DNA of 64,000 nucleotides from an uncultured bacterium. GTDB lineage: Bacteria > Bacillota > Clostridia > Lachnospirales > Lachnospiraceae. The notes beneath the pieces are model-generated. The model ran no database searches. It worked only from the letters and a program-made list of their open reading frames with translations, and was not told where the DNA came from. The stretch is taken from NCBI GenBank assembly GCA_947063875.1, contig CAMSTY010000001.1, positions 48,790 to 112,789 of the forward strand. Direction: 5' to 3'. The translations under genes and the position numbers were made by a program. Each line of letters opens with the position of its first letter. The stretch's first letter is position 1. Below are positions 27,321 to 37,596 of this stretch, in pieces.

Positions 27321-28242
27321 TGAAGAAGAGAATGTAGAGCCGATTGCACAGGCGGTAATCGGAATCCTGGATAAGGAATTGCCGCAGTATGATTATGAAT
27401 TGGTCTTTATTGATAATGATTCTCAGGATAACACCAGGCCGATCCTTCGCCGCATGTGCGCAGAGAACCCCAGAATCAAGGCGATTTTTAATGCCAGGAA
27501 TTTCGGGCAGTTTAATTCTCCCTATCACGGGCTTTTACAGGTGACGGGGGATTGTGCGATTGCCATGGTAGCTGATTTTCAGGACCCGGTGGAAATGATT
27601 CCCCAATATGTGAAGGCCTGGGAGGAAGGTTATAAGATTGTGATCGGCATAAAGACCAGCAGCCAGGAAAATCCGGTAATGTACTGGCTGCGCAGCTGTT
27701 ATTACAAGACGATCCGCAAACTTTCCGACGTCGAGCAGATTGAACATTTTACCGGCTCCGGACTTTATGACAGGGAGTTTATCGAGGTGCTGCGCCGGCT
27801 GGATGACCCGACGCCGTTTTTGCGGGGGATAGTGGCGGAACTGGGATATAAGCGCAAAGAAATTCCTTATGAGCAGCCGAAGCGGCGGGCCGGCAAGACT
27901 CATAATAATTTTTACCGGCTGTACGATGCGGCGATGTTAAGTGTTACTTCCTATACAAAAGCGGGACTGCGGCTGGCAACATTTGTCGGCGCCATCAGCT
28001 GCAGCTTCAGCCTGCTGGTAGCTTTTGCTTACCTGATTATGAAACTGATTTGGTGGGACCGTTTCCCGGCAGGGATGGCGCCTATGCTGCTGGGGATGCT
28101 GTTTCTGGGTTCGGTGCAGATTTTCTTTATCGGAATGATAGGGGAATATGTGCTTTCGATTAATCAGAGGGTTATGAAGAGGCCGCTGGTCATAGAAGAA
28201 GAGAGGATTAATTTTTCGGAAAAGGAAAAGGACAACCAATGA
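27286..28242 (+). CDS. Polyprenyl-phosphate glycosyltransferase (GT2, GtrB/ArnC/DPM1-like)
   Basis: 318 residues. The GT-A domain starts ISVLIPCYNEEENVEPIA, with MVADFQDPVEM as the metal-binding region. Two membrane helices follow (about residues 230-255 and 263-290), the layout of GtrB, ArnC and DPM1 enzymes that put a sugar on undecaprenyl phosphate at the inner face. GGGAGG precedes ATG 27286. Stop and next start overlap by 4 bp. Confidence 0.9.
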   Translation: MKTISVLIPCYNEEENVEPIAQAVIGILDKELPQYDYELVFIDNDSQDNTRPILRRMCAENPRIKAIFNARNFGQFNSPYHGLLQVTGDCAIAMVADFQDPVEMIPQYVKAWEEGYKIVIGIKTSSQENPVMYWLRSCYYKTIRKLSDVEQIEHFTGSGLYDREFIEVLRRLDDPTPFLRGIVAELGYKRKEIPYEQPKRRAGKTHNNFYRLYDAAMLSVTSYTKAGLRLATFVGAISCSFSLLVAFAYLIMKLIWWDRFPAGMAPMLLGMLFLGSVQIFFIGMIGEYVLSINQRVMKRPLVIEEERINFSEKEKDNQ

Positions 28243-30431
28243 AATATAAAATAGACGTAGTGAGAATCCGGGAAAATTCCATAACGCTGAATGGCTGGGT
28301 GATCGGAAAGACGCCGGAGTCCAAGGCCACTTTCCGGGTGACGGACGAGTGGAAAAAACCGATTCGCTTCCGCCACGTGTCCACGCGCCGGGATGATGTC
28401 AGTCAGATTTATTATAAGAAGGCTTATGATAAGGATTTTGGTTTTGACATCCGGTTCCCTTATGAACGAGGGCGCAGCTACTGGCTGCTGATCCGCTGCG
28501 ACGGCAGGGAAAGGCGGGTCAAGTTCAATGAAGAGTTAATTGCCAAACGTTCCAGCGTGGCGCATAAACGTTTAGAGAAAATTTATGATTTGATGAACAT
28601 GGAAACCGTACGGGTAGCGATGGAATTTGGAAAAAAACACGGATTGAGGGCGTTATTTCTGAAATCGAAGCATAAACTGCAAGGATTGGACAATGATTAT
28701 GATTATAAAGAATGGTATGACCTGACCAGGCCGGATGAGGAGGAGCTGAAACGTCAGCGGACGCAGCCTCTGCCGGTACGGCCGCTGCTTTCGATTGTGA
28801 TTCCGGCCTATAAGACCCCGGAGAAATATCTTCGGGAGATGATGGATTCCATTCTTGCACAGACTTATGACCATTGGGAGGTCTGCGTGGCCAACGGAAG
28901 CCCGAAGGGGGAGGGCGGCACGGTAGAGAAGGTCATGAACTGGTATGCAAAAAGAGACCCGCGTTTCCGCTGTGAGGACCTGGGGGAAAACAGGGGGATT
29001 TCCGGCAATACCAACGCTGCCATTGAGATGGCAAAGGGAGATTATATTGTACTGGCGGATCATGACGATACTCTGCCGGAACATGCGCTTTATGAGGTGG
29101 CGGCAGCGATTGGCGCCCATCCGGAATGCGATATGATCTATTCCGATGAGGATAAGCTGGATATGGACGGCGGCGCCTTGTTTGACCCGCATTTTAAGCC
29201 GGATTTCAACCCGGATCTGCTGACCAGCGTCAATTATATCTGTCATCTTCTGGTGGTGAAGCGGGAACTGATGGAACGGGTAGGCGGTTTTCGCCATGAG
29301 TTTGACGGCGCCCAGGATTATGATTTTATTTTCCGGTGCTCCGAACTGGCAGAGGGAATTTATCATATCCCCAAGGTGCTTTACCATTGGCGGTGCCATC
29401 AGGGGTCAACAGCCAGCAATCCGGAGAGCAAGCTTTATGCCTTTGAAGCCGGTTCTCGTGCTATTCTGGCACATTACGAACGCTGCGGGATTGCCGCCAA
29501 AAAGGTGGAGAAGGGAGTGGATTATGGCATTTATCATACCACGTTCCGGATTGAGGGAGCCCCTCTGGTTTCCGTAGTGATTCCCAACAAAGACCACGCG
29601 GCGGATCTGGATCTTTGCATCCGCTCCATCCTGAAGAAGGCGACCTATCAGAACCTGGAATTTGTCATTATTGAGAACAACAGCAACAAGAAGGAGACTT
29701 TTGCTTATTATAAAGCGATTCAAAAGGAATTGCCTCAGGTGCGGGTGGTGAACTGGGAGCGGGAGTTCAACTATTCGGCGATCAATAATTTTGGAGCGTC
29801 ACAGGCAAGAGGGGAATACCTCCTTTTCTTAAATAATGATACGGAAATGATTGAGCCGCGTTTATTTGAGGAGATGCTGGGGTTCTGCCAGCGGAAGGAT
29901 GTCGGCATCGTGGGCGCGCGTCTGCTGTATCAGGATGACACGATCCAGCATGCCGGCGTTGTGATCGGATTCGGCGGAATTGCCGGCCATACCTTTATTG
30001 GCCTGCACCAGGCGGAAAACAGTTATTTTCACCGGGCCATGTGCGCGCAGGATTACAGCGCGGTGACGGCTGCCTGCATGATGACAAAGGCAGAGGTATT
30101 CCGGCAGGTGGGGGGATTTACGGAAGAACTGGCAGTGGCGTTTAATGACATCGATTACTGTATGAAGGTTCGGGCCGCGGGACTTTTGGTGGTTTATGCT
30201 CCATATGCGTTGATGTACCACTATGAATCAAAATCGCGCGGACTGGAGGATACGCCGGAAAAGGTGGCGCGTTTTAACCGGGAGGTTGCCGTTTTTGCCC
30301 GCCGCTGGCCGGATATCCTTGCCAAAGGGGACCCCTATTATAATCCCAATCTGACTTTGCGCAAATCCAACTTTGCCCTGCGTGATCTTTTAAAGGAAAA
30401 GATCGGGGAGCCATATAAGCTGGAGGCGTAG
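28239..30431 (+). CDS. Large tandem GT2 glycosyltransferase
   Basis: 730 residues: an N-terminal all-beta region (about 1-95), then two GT2 GT-A domains. The first begins LSIVIPAYKTPEKYL near residue 181 with ADHDDTLPEH; the second begins VSVVIPNKDHAADL near 444 with LFLNNDTEMIEP. Similar double-domain enzymes build rhamnan or teichoic-like chains. It is cytoplasmic, with no membrane helix seen. Coupled to the previous gene by an ATGA overlap. Confidence 0.88.
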   Translation: MKYKIDVVRIRENSITLNGWVIGKTPESKATFRVTDEWKKPIRFRHVSTRRDDVSQIYYKKAYDKDFGFDIRFPYERGRSYWLLIRCDGRERRVKFNEELIAKRSSVAHKRLEKIYDLMNMETVRVAMEFGKKHGLRALFLKSKHKLQGLDNDYDYKEWYDLTRPDEEELKRQRTQPLPVRPLLSIVIPAYKTPEKYLREMMDSILAQTYDHWEVCVANGSPKGEGGTVEKVMNWYAKRDPRFRCEDLGENRGISGNTNAAIEMAKGDYIVLADHDDTLPEHALYEVAAAIGAHPECDMIYSDEDKLDMDGGALFDPHFKPDFNPDLLTSVNYICHLLVVKRELMERVGGFRHEFDGAQDYDFIFRCSELAEGIYHIPKVLYHWRCHQGSTASNPESKLYAFEAGSRAILAHYERCGIAAKKVEKGVDYGIYHTTFRIEGAPLVSVVIPNKDHAADLDLCIRSILKKATYQNLEFVIIENNSNKKETFAYYKAIQKELPQVRVVNWEREFNYSAINNFGASQARGEYLLFLNNDTEMIEPRLFEEMLGFCQRKDVGIVGARLLYQDDTIQHAGVVIGFGGIAGHTFIGLHQAENSYFHRAMCAQDYSAVTAACMMTKAEVFRQVGGFTEELAVAFNDIDYCMKVRAAGLLVVYAPYALMYHYESKSRGLEDTPEKVARFNREVAVFARRWPDILAKGDPYYNPNLTLRKSNFALRDLLKEKIGEPYKLEA

Positions 30432-30465
30432 GCTTTGGCGATCGTTTCGACTGGAGGGAGCAGGG

Positions 30466-31488
30466 ATGAGAGAAAGGATGAAGATGAAAAAGGTCACCAT
30501 TATTATTCCGAATTATAACGGGTTGAAATTTCTGCCGCCCTGTCTGGCCGCCCTGTCGCGTCAGACCAATCAGGATTTTTCCGTTTTGGTTGTGGATAAC
30601 GGATCGGAGGACGGCAGCGTGGAGTGGCTGCAAAAGCAGAAGGTTCCGGCCATTTTCCTGCCTGAAAACACGGGGTTTTCCGGTGCGGTCAACACGGGAA
30701 TCCGGGCGGCCCGTACCCCTTATGTGATATTGCTGAATAATGATACCGAGGCAGAAGCTTCTTATGTGGAAAAGCTGCTGGAGGCGATTGAGCAGTCACC
30801 CAGGATATTTTCCGTCAGTCCCCGGATGATTCAGATGTATCACAGAGAATTGATGGATGATGCCGGGGATATGTACAGCATTATGGGGTGGGCCTATCAG
30901 CGGGGAGTCGGGCAGGAGGCCAGCCGTTATAACCGGCCCTGCCATGTTTTTTCCGCCTGTGCCGGAGCGGCTATCTACCGGCGCGAGGCATTCAGGAAAA
31001 TCGGATACTTTGACGAGATGCATTTTGCCTACCTGGAGGATATCGATGTGGGATACCGCGCCAAAATTGAGGGATACTATAACCGGTACTGTCCGGAGGC
31101 CGTCGTGTATCATGTGGGGAGCGGAACCAGCGGTTCCAAATACAATCCGTTTAAGGTCCGGCTGGCAGCGCGCAACAACGTATATCTCAATTATAAAAAC
31201 ATGCCTCTGCCGCAGCTTCTGGTCAACAGTGTGCCGATTTTGGCCGGGATTGCCGGAAAGTATCTGTTTTTCCGCAGAATCGGTTTTGGAAAAGAGTATC
31301 TTGGCGGGGTCCTGGAAGGGATTCTCACGGTTCATAAGACAAAAAAGGTGCCGTACCGTCCGGAAAACCTCATCAATTATCTGGCAATCCAGTGGGAGCT
31401 GATGTACGGGGCGGCAGTCTATATCTATGAATTTTCCCGGCGCCAGCTGAAAAAAAGGCTGGTGAACCGGGAAAAGACAGAGATTTAA
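30466..31488 (+). CDS. GT2 rhamnosyltransferase-like glycosyltransferase
   Basis: 340-residue GT2 enzyme: KVTIIIPNYNGLKFL near the start, VVDNGSEDGS, LLNNDTEAEASYVEKL, and EDIDVGYRAKIEGY. These fit the rhamnosyltransferase-like (WbbL/RfbF) group. A C-terminal region has a hydrophobic segment (about 245-265) that may be membrane-attached. ATG 30466 has GGAGGG upstream. Acceptor and donor sugar unknown. Confidence 0.87.
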   Translation: MRERMKMKKVTIIIPNYNGLKFLPPCLAALSRQTNQDFSVLVVDNGSEDGSVEWLQKQKVPAIFLPENTGFSGAVNTGIRAARTPYVILLNNDTEAEASYVEKLLEAIEQSPRIFSVSPRMIQMYHRELMDDAGDMYSIMGWAYQRGVGQEASRYNRPCHVFSACAGAAIYRREAFRKIGYFDEMHFAYLEDIDVGYRAKIEGYYNRYCPEAVVYHVGSGTSGSKYNPFKVRLAARNNVYLNYKNMPLPQLLVNSVPILAGIAGKYLFFRRIGFGKEYLGGVLEGILTVHKTKKVPYRPENLINYLAIQWELMYGAAVYIYEFSRRQLKKRLVNREKTEI

Positions 31489-31522
31489 GAGAAATTTAAT
31501 AGTACAATAAGAGAAATTCGTG

Positions 31523-31528
31523 TATAAT
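31523..31528 (+). promoter_or_regulatory. Candidate -10 element before the sugar-phosphate transferase
   Basis: TATAAT at 31523-31528, about 70 bp before the start. No convincing -35 is seen. Confidence 0.4.
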
Positions 31529-31597
31529 CGTACCGTCAGAGGCGTCTGTTTTTGACGCTTCCAGGGGTATTAAGCAATTGATGCAAGGTAAAACATT

Positions 31598-33013
31598 ATG
31601 ATAAAAGATAACCAAAAGAGATTGAACCGGCTGCATGTACTGATCGATGCATTGGTGATTGCGGCGGCCTATATCTTTAGCTGGTATGTTACGATCGGAA
31701 GCGGGTGGTTCCGCGCTGCCAATGAAGTTCTGCGGCCGGGAATCTATATGGGAGCGCTGGTAATCATTGTACCGGTTTACCTGCTGTTATATACGATTTT
31801 CCATTTATTTACACCCAAGCGGGTGCAAGGGCGCAGACAGGAACTGGCGAATATCTGCAAGGCGAATATAATCGGACTTTTGCTGATCGGCATGGTGCTG
31901 TATCTGGGCAGAAAAAACCCGTTTGCCAATCATTTTTCCAGCAGGCTGGTGGTTTCCTTTTTTGCGGCAAACGTAACGGCAGAGGCCTTGGAGAGGAATT
32001 TGATTCGGATCTGTCTGCGTTCGATTCGCTCTAAAGGATATAATCAGAAACATGTGCTGCTGATCGGCTACAGCCGGGCGGCGGAGAGTTATATCGACCG
32101 GGTAAAGGCGAATCCGGAATGGGGTTATCAGATCCGGGGGATTCTGGATGACCATAAGGCCAGAGGGGAAAACTACCGGGGCGTAAAAGTGATTGGTTCC
32201 ACAGATAATCTGAAAACGATTCTGGATATGAACCTGCTGGATGAGATTGCTATCACTCTCAGCATCCGCGACTATGCGGGGCTGGAGAAGATGGTGGCTG
32301 AATGTGAGAAATCCGGGGTGCATACAAAGTTTATTCCGGATTATAACCGGTTTATTCCAACCAGGCCTTATACGGAAGACCTGCAGGGGCTGCCGGTGAT
32401 TAATATCCGGCATGTGCCGCTGAATGATCTTCTGAACGCCACAATGAAAAGAATCATGGATTTGCTTGGTGCGGTTGCTTCCCTGCTCTTGTTTTCGCCG
32501 GTGATGATAGTTACGGCTGTTGTGATTAAACTGACTTCTCCAGGGCCGGTGATCTACAGCCAGGAGCGGGTGGGACTGCACAACAGGCCATTTAAAATGT
32601 ATAAATTCCGTTCGATGGAGGTGCAGTCGCCGAATCAGGAAAAGGGACAGTGGACTACCCCCCATGATCCGCGGGTAACTCCGGTGGGAAAGATTATCCG
32701 CAGCACCAGCATTGACGAACTGCCGCAGCTTTTCAACGTACTGGTAGGAAACATGAGCCTGGTAGGGCCGCGGCCGGAACGGCCATTTTTTGTGGAGAGA
32801 TTCAAGGAGGAGATTCCCCGTTATATGATCAAGCACCAGGTCCGGCCAGGGATGACCGGATGGGCCCAGATCAATGGCTACCGGGGGGACACTTCCATTG
32901 AAAAGCGGATTGAACATGACCTGTATTATATTGAGAACTGGACATTGGGATTGGATTTTAAGATTTTGTTTCTGACAGTATTTAAAGGCTTTATTAATAA
33001 AAACGCCTATTAG
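31598..33013 (+). CDS. Polyprenyl-phosphate sugar-phosphate transferase (WcaJ/CpsE type)
   Basis: 471 residues. Four or so N-terminal membrane helices, a CoA-binding-like domain ([17 protein letters not shown], about 150-165), and a C-terminal bacterial sugar transferase domain from about 285 with a further membrane helix. [39 protein letters not shown] and VGPRPERP are all diagnostic. It starts polymer synthesis by placing sugar-1-phosphate on undecaprenyl phosphate. It is the probable initiating enzyme of the glycopolymer made by the genes upstream. Confidence 0.95.
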   Translation: MIKDNQKRLNRLHVLIDALVIAAAYIFSWYVTIGSGWFRAANEVLRPGIYMGALVIIVPVYLLLYTIFHLFTPKRVQGRRQELANICKANIIGLLLIGMVLYLGRKNPFANHFSSRLVVSFFAANVTAEALERNLIRICLRSIRSKGYNQKHVLLIGYSRAAESYIDRVKANPEWGYQIRGILDDHKARGENYRGVKVIGSTDNLKTILDMNLLDEIAITLSIRDYAGLEKMVAECEKSGVHTKFIPDYNRFIPTRPYTEDLQGLPVINIRHVPLNDLLNATMKRIMDLLGAVASLLLFSPVMIVTAVVIKLTSPGPVIYSQERVGLHNRPFKMYKFRSMEVQSPNQEKGQWTTPHDPRVTPVGKIIRSTSIDELPQLFNVLVGNMSLVGPRPERPFFVERFKEEIPRYMIKHQVRPGMTGWAQINGYRGDTSIEKRIEHDLYYIENWTLGLDFKILFLTVFKGFINKNAY

Positions 33014-33033
33014 GATAAGACGAGGTATGTTGC

Positions 33034-35112
33034 ATGAGTCGTGATTATGATGAGGAATTGAGACGCCCGGAGAGGAAAAGCCGCTTAAACCCGAAAGTGA
33101 CAAGACAGGGGACGACCGGCAGGAGGCCCCAGGCTTCGGCGCAGGGATCGGGATACAAGGCCCGGAAGGCGGACGGATTGAAAGTGATGGATGATGCGTC
33201 CGTGCATCCGGTCAGGAAAGGCAGCGCGGGCAGGACTGCGGCAGGCGGCAGACGGCAGGCATTGTCCGGCAGCGGGAGGTCGTCCGGAGGCTTCCAGCAC
33301 AGGGAACAGGAGAATGCCCGCAGGCGCAGACGCCGCCGGATTATCGGTATGATCATAGCGGAATGCTTTGCGCTGGTGTTTATTTTCGGATATGCCTATG
33401 TGACCAGGCTGATGAATCAGGTGAAGCGGCCTGTCATTGACATGGAGCAGGTGCAGAACCAGGATCTGGACGTGGTCACCATGGAAAAGCTGAAAGGCTA
33501 TTGGACGATTGCCGTTTTTGGCGTAGATGCCAGGGATCATGCGATTGAGAAGGGTACGAACTCGGATGTAAACATCATCTGTAATATCAATCTGGAGAAC
33601 GGAGAGATCAAGCTGGTGTCTTTGTTCCGGGATACTTATCTGAATATTTCAAAAGAGGGTTCCTACAATAAGTTTAACCAGGCTTATTTTGTGGGAGGCC
33701 CGGAACAGGCGATGGCGGCTCTGAACAGGAACCTGGATTTGAACATTACAGATTATATCACGTTTAACTGGAAGGCGGTGGCGGATGCCATCAATATTTT
33801 GGGCGGTGTGGATATTGAGCTGAGCAAGGCCGAATTTTATTATATCAATTCCTTCATTACAGAGACGGTAAAGGCTACCGGGATTGGATCAAATCAGCTG
33901 ACGCATGCGGGAATGAACCATCTGGACGGCGTTCAGGCGGTGGCTTATGGGCGCCTGCGTCTGATGGACACGGATTTTGCACGGACAGAACGTCAGAGAA
34001 AGGTGATTAAACTGGCTTTCGAGAAGGCAAAAACGGCGGATTTTGAGACTCTGAACCGGGTTTTGGGTACGGTATTTCCAGAGATTTCCACCAGCTTATG
34101 GGTGGATGATATCTATGTCAGCCTGAAGAACATCAACAAATATCATCTTGGCGAGACCATGGGTTTTCCGGAGGCGCGGGGAGACGCCAACATGGGTAAG
34201 AAAGGCGCCTGCGTCATTCCTCAGACGCTGGAGACCAATGTGGTGAAGCTGCATCAGTTTCTGTTTGGCACAGAGGAATACGCACCCTCGGAGACCGTAA
34301 AGAATATCAGCAAAAAGATTGCGGCGGATTCCGGAATGTATAAAGAAGGAAATTATGTCAAGAGTGTGAATACGGACGGAGGCGTGATTCAGCCGCCCAA
34401 GACAACAGCGGCTGAGACAAAGAAGGCTGCCGAGACCGAGGATGATGACCGTTATGAATATATCAATGTGCTCAATGCAAACGGCAAGAAGGTGAAGAAG
34501 CGGGTGCCGAGGGAAACCGACGCAGACGGTGATTATATCGAGCAAGAGACTGACGAAAACGGGATCGCCACCGGCTGGATGCTTGATGAAGACGGAGAAC
34601 TGGTACGCAGACGGAATACCACCACTGCCCGGGACCCGCAGGAGAGCAGCAGTGTATCTGACAGGCCGGGACAGCGGCCTACGGAGGCAGAGACGAATGC
34701 GAACGGAGATCCCATAGGGGAGGAAAATCCCGCACAGCCGGGAGATCAGACGCCGGGAGGCACGACATCGAGGCCGGGACTTCGTCCCACAGATGCACCG
34801 GATACCCTGCGGCCTACGGAACCAGAGACGGGAACCGGAAATCATTCCCAGGGCGGGCCGGGAAATTCGACAGGGATGACAGAGACATTCAATCCGTCGC
34901 CTCAGACAACTCCATCCCCAGGGGGGAATACCACCAATCCGACAAGTCCGACATCGGCTGGTAATGAGGGCGGGCCAGGCGGACAGAGCGCACCTGCAAT
35001 GCCGTCTCCCGGGATATCTTCTCCGGGAGGAGACACCAGTGCGCCAGGCGGGCAGAACCAGGGGGCGGTCTCTCAAGGCGCCAGTGGAGTGGTCGCAGGG
35101 CCCGGACAATAG
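33034..35112 (+). CDS. LytR-CpsA-Psr (LCP) family glycopolymer ligase with long low-complexity tail
   Basis: 692 residues. A basic cytoplasmic N-terminus of about 100 residues is followed by one membrane helix (about 103-125), then the LCP domain (about 150-410) with VFGVDARD, GTNSDVNIICNI, LVSLFRDTYL and ERQRKVIK. LCP enzymes move undecaprenyl-linked polymers onto peptidoglycan, which fits its place after the initiating transferase. The last 240 residues are Pro/Thr/Gly/Glu rich with repeated GLRPT/ QRPTEAE-type pieces, far longer than in common LCP proteins (about 300-400 total). Confidence 0.9.
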   Translation: MSRDYDEELRRPERKSRLNPKVTRQGTTGRRPQASAQGSGYKARKADGLKVMDDASVHPVRKGSAGRTAAGGRRQALSGSGRSSGGFQHREQENARRRRRRRIIGMIIAECFALVFIFGYAYVTRLMNQVKRPVIDMEQVQNQDLDVVTMEKLKGYWTIAVFGVDARDHAIEKGTNSDVNIICNINLENGEIKLVSLFRDTYLNISKEGSYNKFNQAYFVGGPEQAMAALNRNLDLNITDYITFNWKAVADAINILGGVDIELSKAEFYYINSFITETVKATGIGSNQLTHAGMNHLDGVQAVAYGRLRLMDTDFARTERQRKVIKLAFEKAKTADFETLNRVLGTVFPEISTSLWVDDIYVSLKNINKYHLGETMGFPEARGDANMGKKGACVIPQTLETNVVKLHQFLFGTEEYAPSETVKNISKKIAADSGMYKEGNYVKSVNTDGGVIQPPKTTAAETKKAAETEDDDRYEYINVLNANGKKVKKRVPRETDADGDYIEQETDENGIATGWMLDEDGELVRRRNTTTARDPQESSSVSDRPGQRPTEAETNANGDPIGEENPAQPGDQTPGGTTSRPGLRPTDAPDTLRPTEPETGTGNHSQGGPGNSTGMTETFNPSPQTTPSPGGNTTNPTSPTSAGNEGGPGGQSAPAMPSPGISSPGGDTSAPGGQNQGAVSQGASGVVAGPGQ

Positions 35113-35263
35113 GGAAGGCCGCAAAAAAGATGACGAGTCTGTTCACATATAAAATATAATTCCATCACAGTTTTATCACAATTTCTGATTATATTAAATT
35201 CATAACATGAAGGCAGAAACAAGCAGTCACATGTAAATGGTACAGAGAAAGGGGATTGTGATT

Positions 35264-36673
35264 ATGTACGAACACGATAGCAATTATAGAGAAGAGACAG
35301 AGACGACGGAAGAGCGCAGGCAGTCAGAGGCGGGATGGACCCGTCAGGGGGATTACAGTGATCCGTGGCATAGCCAGGGACAGGAGCAGCAATACAGCCG
35401 GATGAATATGTCCCACATTCCGCCGGAACCAGTAAAAAAACCTGTAAAGCAGAGGCCGATGGCGGCTAAGATTGCCGGGATTACGGCAGCGGCGCTGCTG
35501 TTCGGCACGGTGGCAGGCGGAACCATGTTAGGCGTCAATACGGCAGGGGAATACCTGAAAACCCAGTACGGCCCCAAAGAAGAGACGCAGGCCAGCCTGG
35601 CAACCGTGGAAACCCGGCCGGCGGCGGAGACAGAGCCGGCGAAATCGCAGACATCCGCAATGCTGGCACTGCAGATGGACGTATCTTCCATCGTGGAGGC
35701 TGCAATGCCGTCGGTAGTGGCGATTACCAATACGATGGTATTGGAACAAAGGACCTGGTTTGGTTCCAGCCAGAGATACGAGGTGCCAAGCAGCGGCTCT
35801 GGCATTATCGTAGGACAGAATGATGACGAGCTGCTGATTGTGACCAATAACCATGTGGTGGAGGATTCCAAGGAGCTGACCGTTACCTTTATCGATGAAA
35901 CTTCCGTGACAGCTGCCATCAAAGGGACAGATTCGGAGAATGACCTTGCAGTGATTGCAGTGCCTGTTTCCGAGATCGATGAGGAGACCATGGGGCAGAT
36001 CAAGGTGGCAACATTGGGAGACTCCGACGCGCTGAAGGTAGGAGAAGGCGTGATCGCCATCGGCAATGCCTTGGGTTATGGCCAGTCCGTGACGGTAGGT
36101 TATGTAAGCGCCAAGGACCGTGAGGTGAAGGCCCAGGATACGACGAGCAAATACCTGCTTCAGACGGATGCTGCAATCAACCCCGGTAACAGCGGCGGGG
36201 CGCTGCTGAATATGCGGGGGGAAGTAATTGGAATCAACGCGGCGAAATACTCTTCCACTGAAGTGGAAGGGATGGGGTACGCGATTCCGGTATCCAAGGT
36301 ACAGGATATTATCAATGAACTGATGAACCGTAAGACCCGGATCGAGATTGATGAGAGCAGGCGGGGGTATTTGGGAATTCAGGGAACCAATATTGATGAC
36401 ACGGCAGCCGCCATGTATGGCATGCCAAGAGGCGTGTATGTCTACAAGATTGTGGAAGGAGGCGCTGCGGCAGCCTCGGACCTGCGGGAGAAAGACATTA
36501 TCACGAAATTCGACGGGCAGACCCTTCGTACGATGGCGGATTTGCAAAAGATGCTGACTTATTATGAAGGGGACAGTACAGTGGATTTAACGGTCAGTTC
36601 TCTGGAGAACGGCGAGTATGTGGAACGAACCGTAGAGATTACGCTGGGATTCCGGCCGGCAGAGGAAAATTGA
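35264..36673 (+). CDS. htrA: HtrA/DegP-type membrane serine protease with PDZ domain
   Basis: 469 residues. Charged cytoplasmic N-terminus, a membrane helix (about 68-92), a Thr/Glu-rich linker, then a trypsin-like domain with His197 (NNHVV), Asp227 (NDLAV) and Ser310 (GNSGGA), and one PDZ domain (about 370-460). It degrades or refolds misfolded exported proteins. ATG 35264 has GAAAGGGG 10 bp upstream; the in-frame ATG at 35237 lacks one. Confidence 0.95.
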   Translation: MYEHDSNYREETETTEERRQSEAGWTRQGDYSDPWHSQGQEQQYSRMNMSHIPPEPVKKPVKQRPMAAKIAGITAAALLFGTVAGGTMLGVNTAGEYLKTQYGPKEETQASLATVETRPAAETEPAKSQTSAMLALQMDVSSIVEAAMPSVVAITNTMVLEQRTWFGSSQRYEVPSSGSGIIVGQNDDELLIVTNNHVVEDSKELTVTFIDETSVTAAIKGTDSENDLAVIAVPVSEIDEETMGQIKVATLGDSDALKVGEGVIAIGNALGYGQSVTVGYVSAKDREVKAQDTTSKYLLQTDAAINPGNSGGALLNMRGEVIGINAAKYSSTEVEGMGYAIPVSKVQDIINELMNRKTRIEIDESRRGYLGIQGTNIDDTAAAMYGMPRGVYVYKIVEGGAAAASDLREKDIITKFDGQTLRTMADLQKMLTYYEGDSTVDLTVSSLENGEYVERTVEITLGFRPAEEN

Positions 36674-36687
36674 AACAAATAAAGGAT

Positions 36688-36724
36688 AAGGCGGTTTTGC
36701 GGCAGGATGCTGCAAAACCGCCTT
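36688..36724 (+). terminator. Hairpin after htrA
   Basis: AAGGCGGTTTTGC (36688-36700) pairs perfectly with GCAAAACCGCCTT (36712-36724). The following sequence is AT-rich but without a long T-run. Confidence 0.65.
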
Positions 36725-36773
36725 ATAAATTTTCACTAATGTTCAAAAAGTATGCAAAAATGATGATTCGACT

Positions 36774-36801
36774 TTGACAAAGAACGTGTTTGTGCTATAA
36801 T
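36774..36801 (+). promoter_or_regulatory. Strong promoter of the phosphosignalling cluster
   Basis: TTGACA at 36774-36779, a 16-bp spacer and TATAAT at 36796-36801, with TGC directly before the -10 making an extended -10. Both hexamers are exact consensus. It lies 40 bp before the first PP2C start and nothing similar was seen until the 46.6-kb hairpin, so a long transcript is likely. Confidence 0.82.
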
Positions 36802-36840
36802 GGAAAAAATATGGTAATAGGCAGTATAAGGGGTGGTTGG

Positions 36841-37566
36841 ATGATTCGGTTTTCATTGTTGAGCGACAAGGGCTGCAGGGAGAATAATGAGGACAATGTC
36901 GGCATGTACCAGGATGGGGAGACGTTCTGCTTCCTGCTGGCGGACGGTCTTGGCGGACACGGCATGGGGGAGGTGGCTTCCCAGCTGGCGATCGAGACCG
37001 TGGTGGAAAGGTTTGCGCAGGGGAACAGGGGAGCTTCTTTTCTTAAGGAAGCTTTTGAGGCAGCGCAGGAATCCATTGTCCGCCGCCAGCAGGAAGACAG
37101 AAGCTGCCGGGATATGAAGACGACGCTGGTTGTGCTGGATATGGAAGAGGGGCAGCTTCGCTGGGGACATATCGGGGATTCCCGATTGTATTATTTTGCA
37201 AAAGGGAAAATAAAGGAAAGGACGCTTGACCATAGCGTGCCGCAGATGTTGGTTTCGGCCGGAGAAATCAAAGAAAAGGAGATTCGTCATCATCCGGACA
37301 GGAACCGCCTACTGCGTGTACTGGGTACCGATGCGGATGAGGTTAATTATCAGGAGTCCCAACCGGTGAAAATTTCAGGCAGGCAGGCATTTTTGTTATG
37401 TTCGGACGGATTCTGGGAATTGATTGAAGAAAAGAAGATGGAAGCGACTCTGAAACGTGCTTCCGACCCGGAGGGGTGGCTTGCATCCATGCGGGAGATT
37501 GTGTGTAAAAATGGCCGTGGGACAAACATGGATAATTATTCTGCCGTTGCGGTGTGGATTGATTAA
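36841..37566 (+). CDS. PP2C-family Ser/Thr phosphatase, first copy
   Basis: 241-residue soluble PP2C. It starts RFSLLSDKGCRENNEDN, contains LADGLGGHGMGE (metal Asp-Gly), GHIGDSRLYYF, LLCSDGFWE and a terminal DNYSAVAVWI, all core PP2C motifs. It should dephosphorylate substrates of the two kinases downstream. ATG 36841 follows AAGGGGTGG; an upstream frame from 36790 overlaps the -10 and is rejected. First gene after the cluster promoter. Confidence 0.94.
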   Translation: MIRFSLLSDKGCRENNEDNVGMYQDGETFCFLLADGLGGHGMGEVASQLAIETVVERFAQGNRGASFLKEAFEAAQESIVRRQQEDRSCRDMKTTLVVLDMEEGQLRWGHIGDSRLYYFAKGKIKERTLDHSVPQMLVSAGEIKEKEIRHHPDRNRLLRVLGTDADEVNYQESQPVKISGRQAFLLCSDGFWELIEEKKMEATLKRASDPEGWLASMREIVCKNGRGTNMDNYSAVAVWID

Positions 37567-37596
37567 TTAAGAGAAAAGGGATACAAGGGGGATATT

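Noticed and set aside
34096..35124. 342-codon minus-strand frame under the LCP tail
   Set aside because: Shadow of the repetitive Pro/Gly/Thr tail; Arg/Ser/Leu/Cys-rich with no domain.
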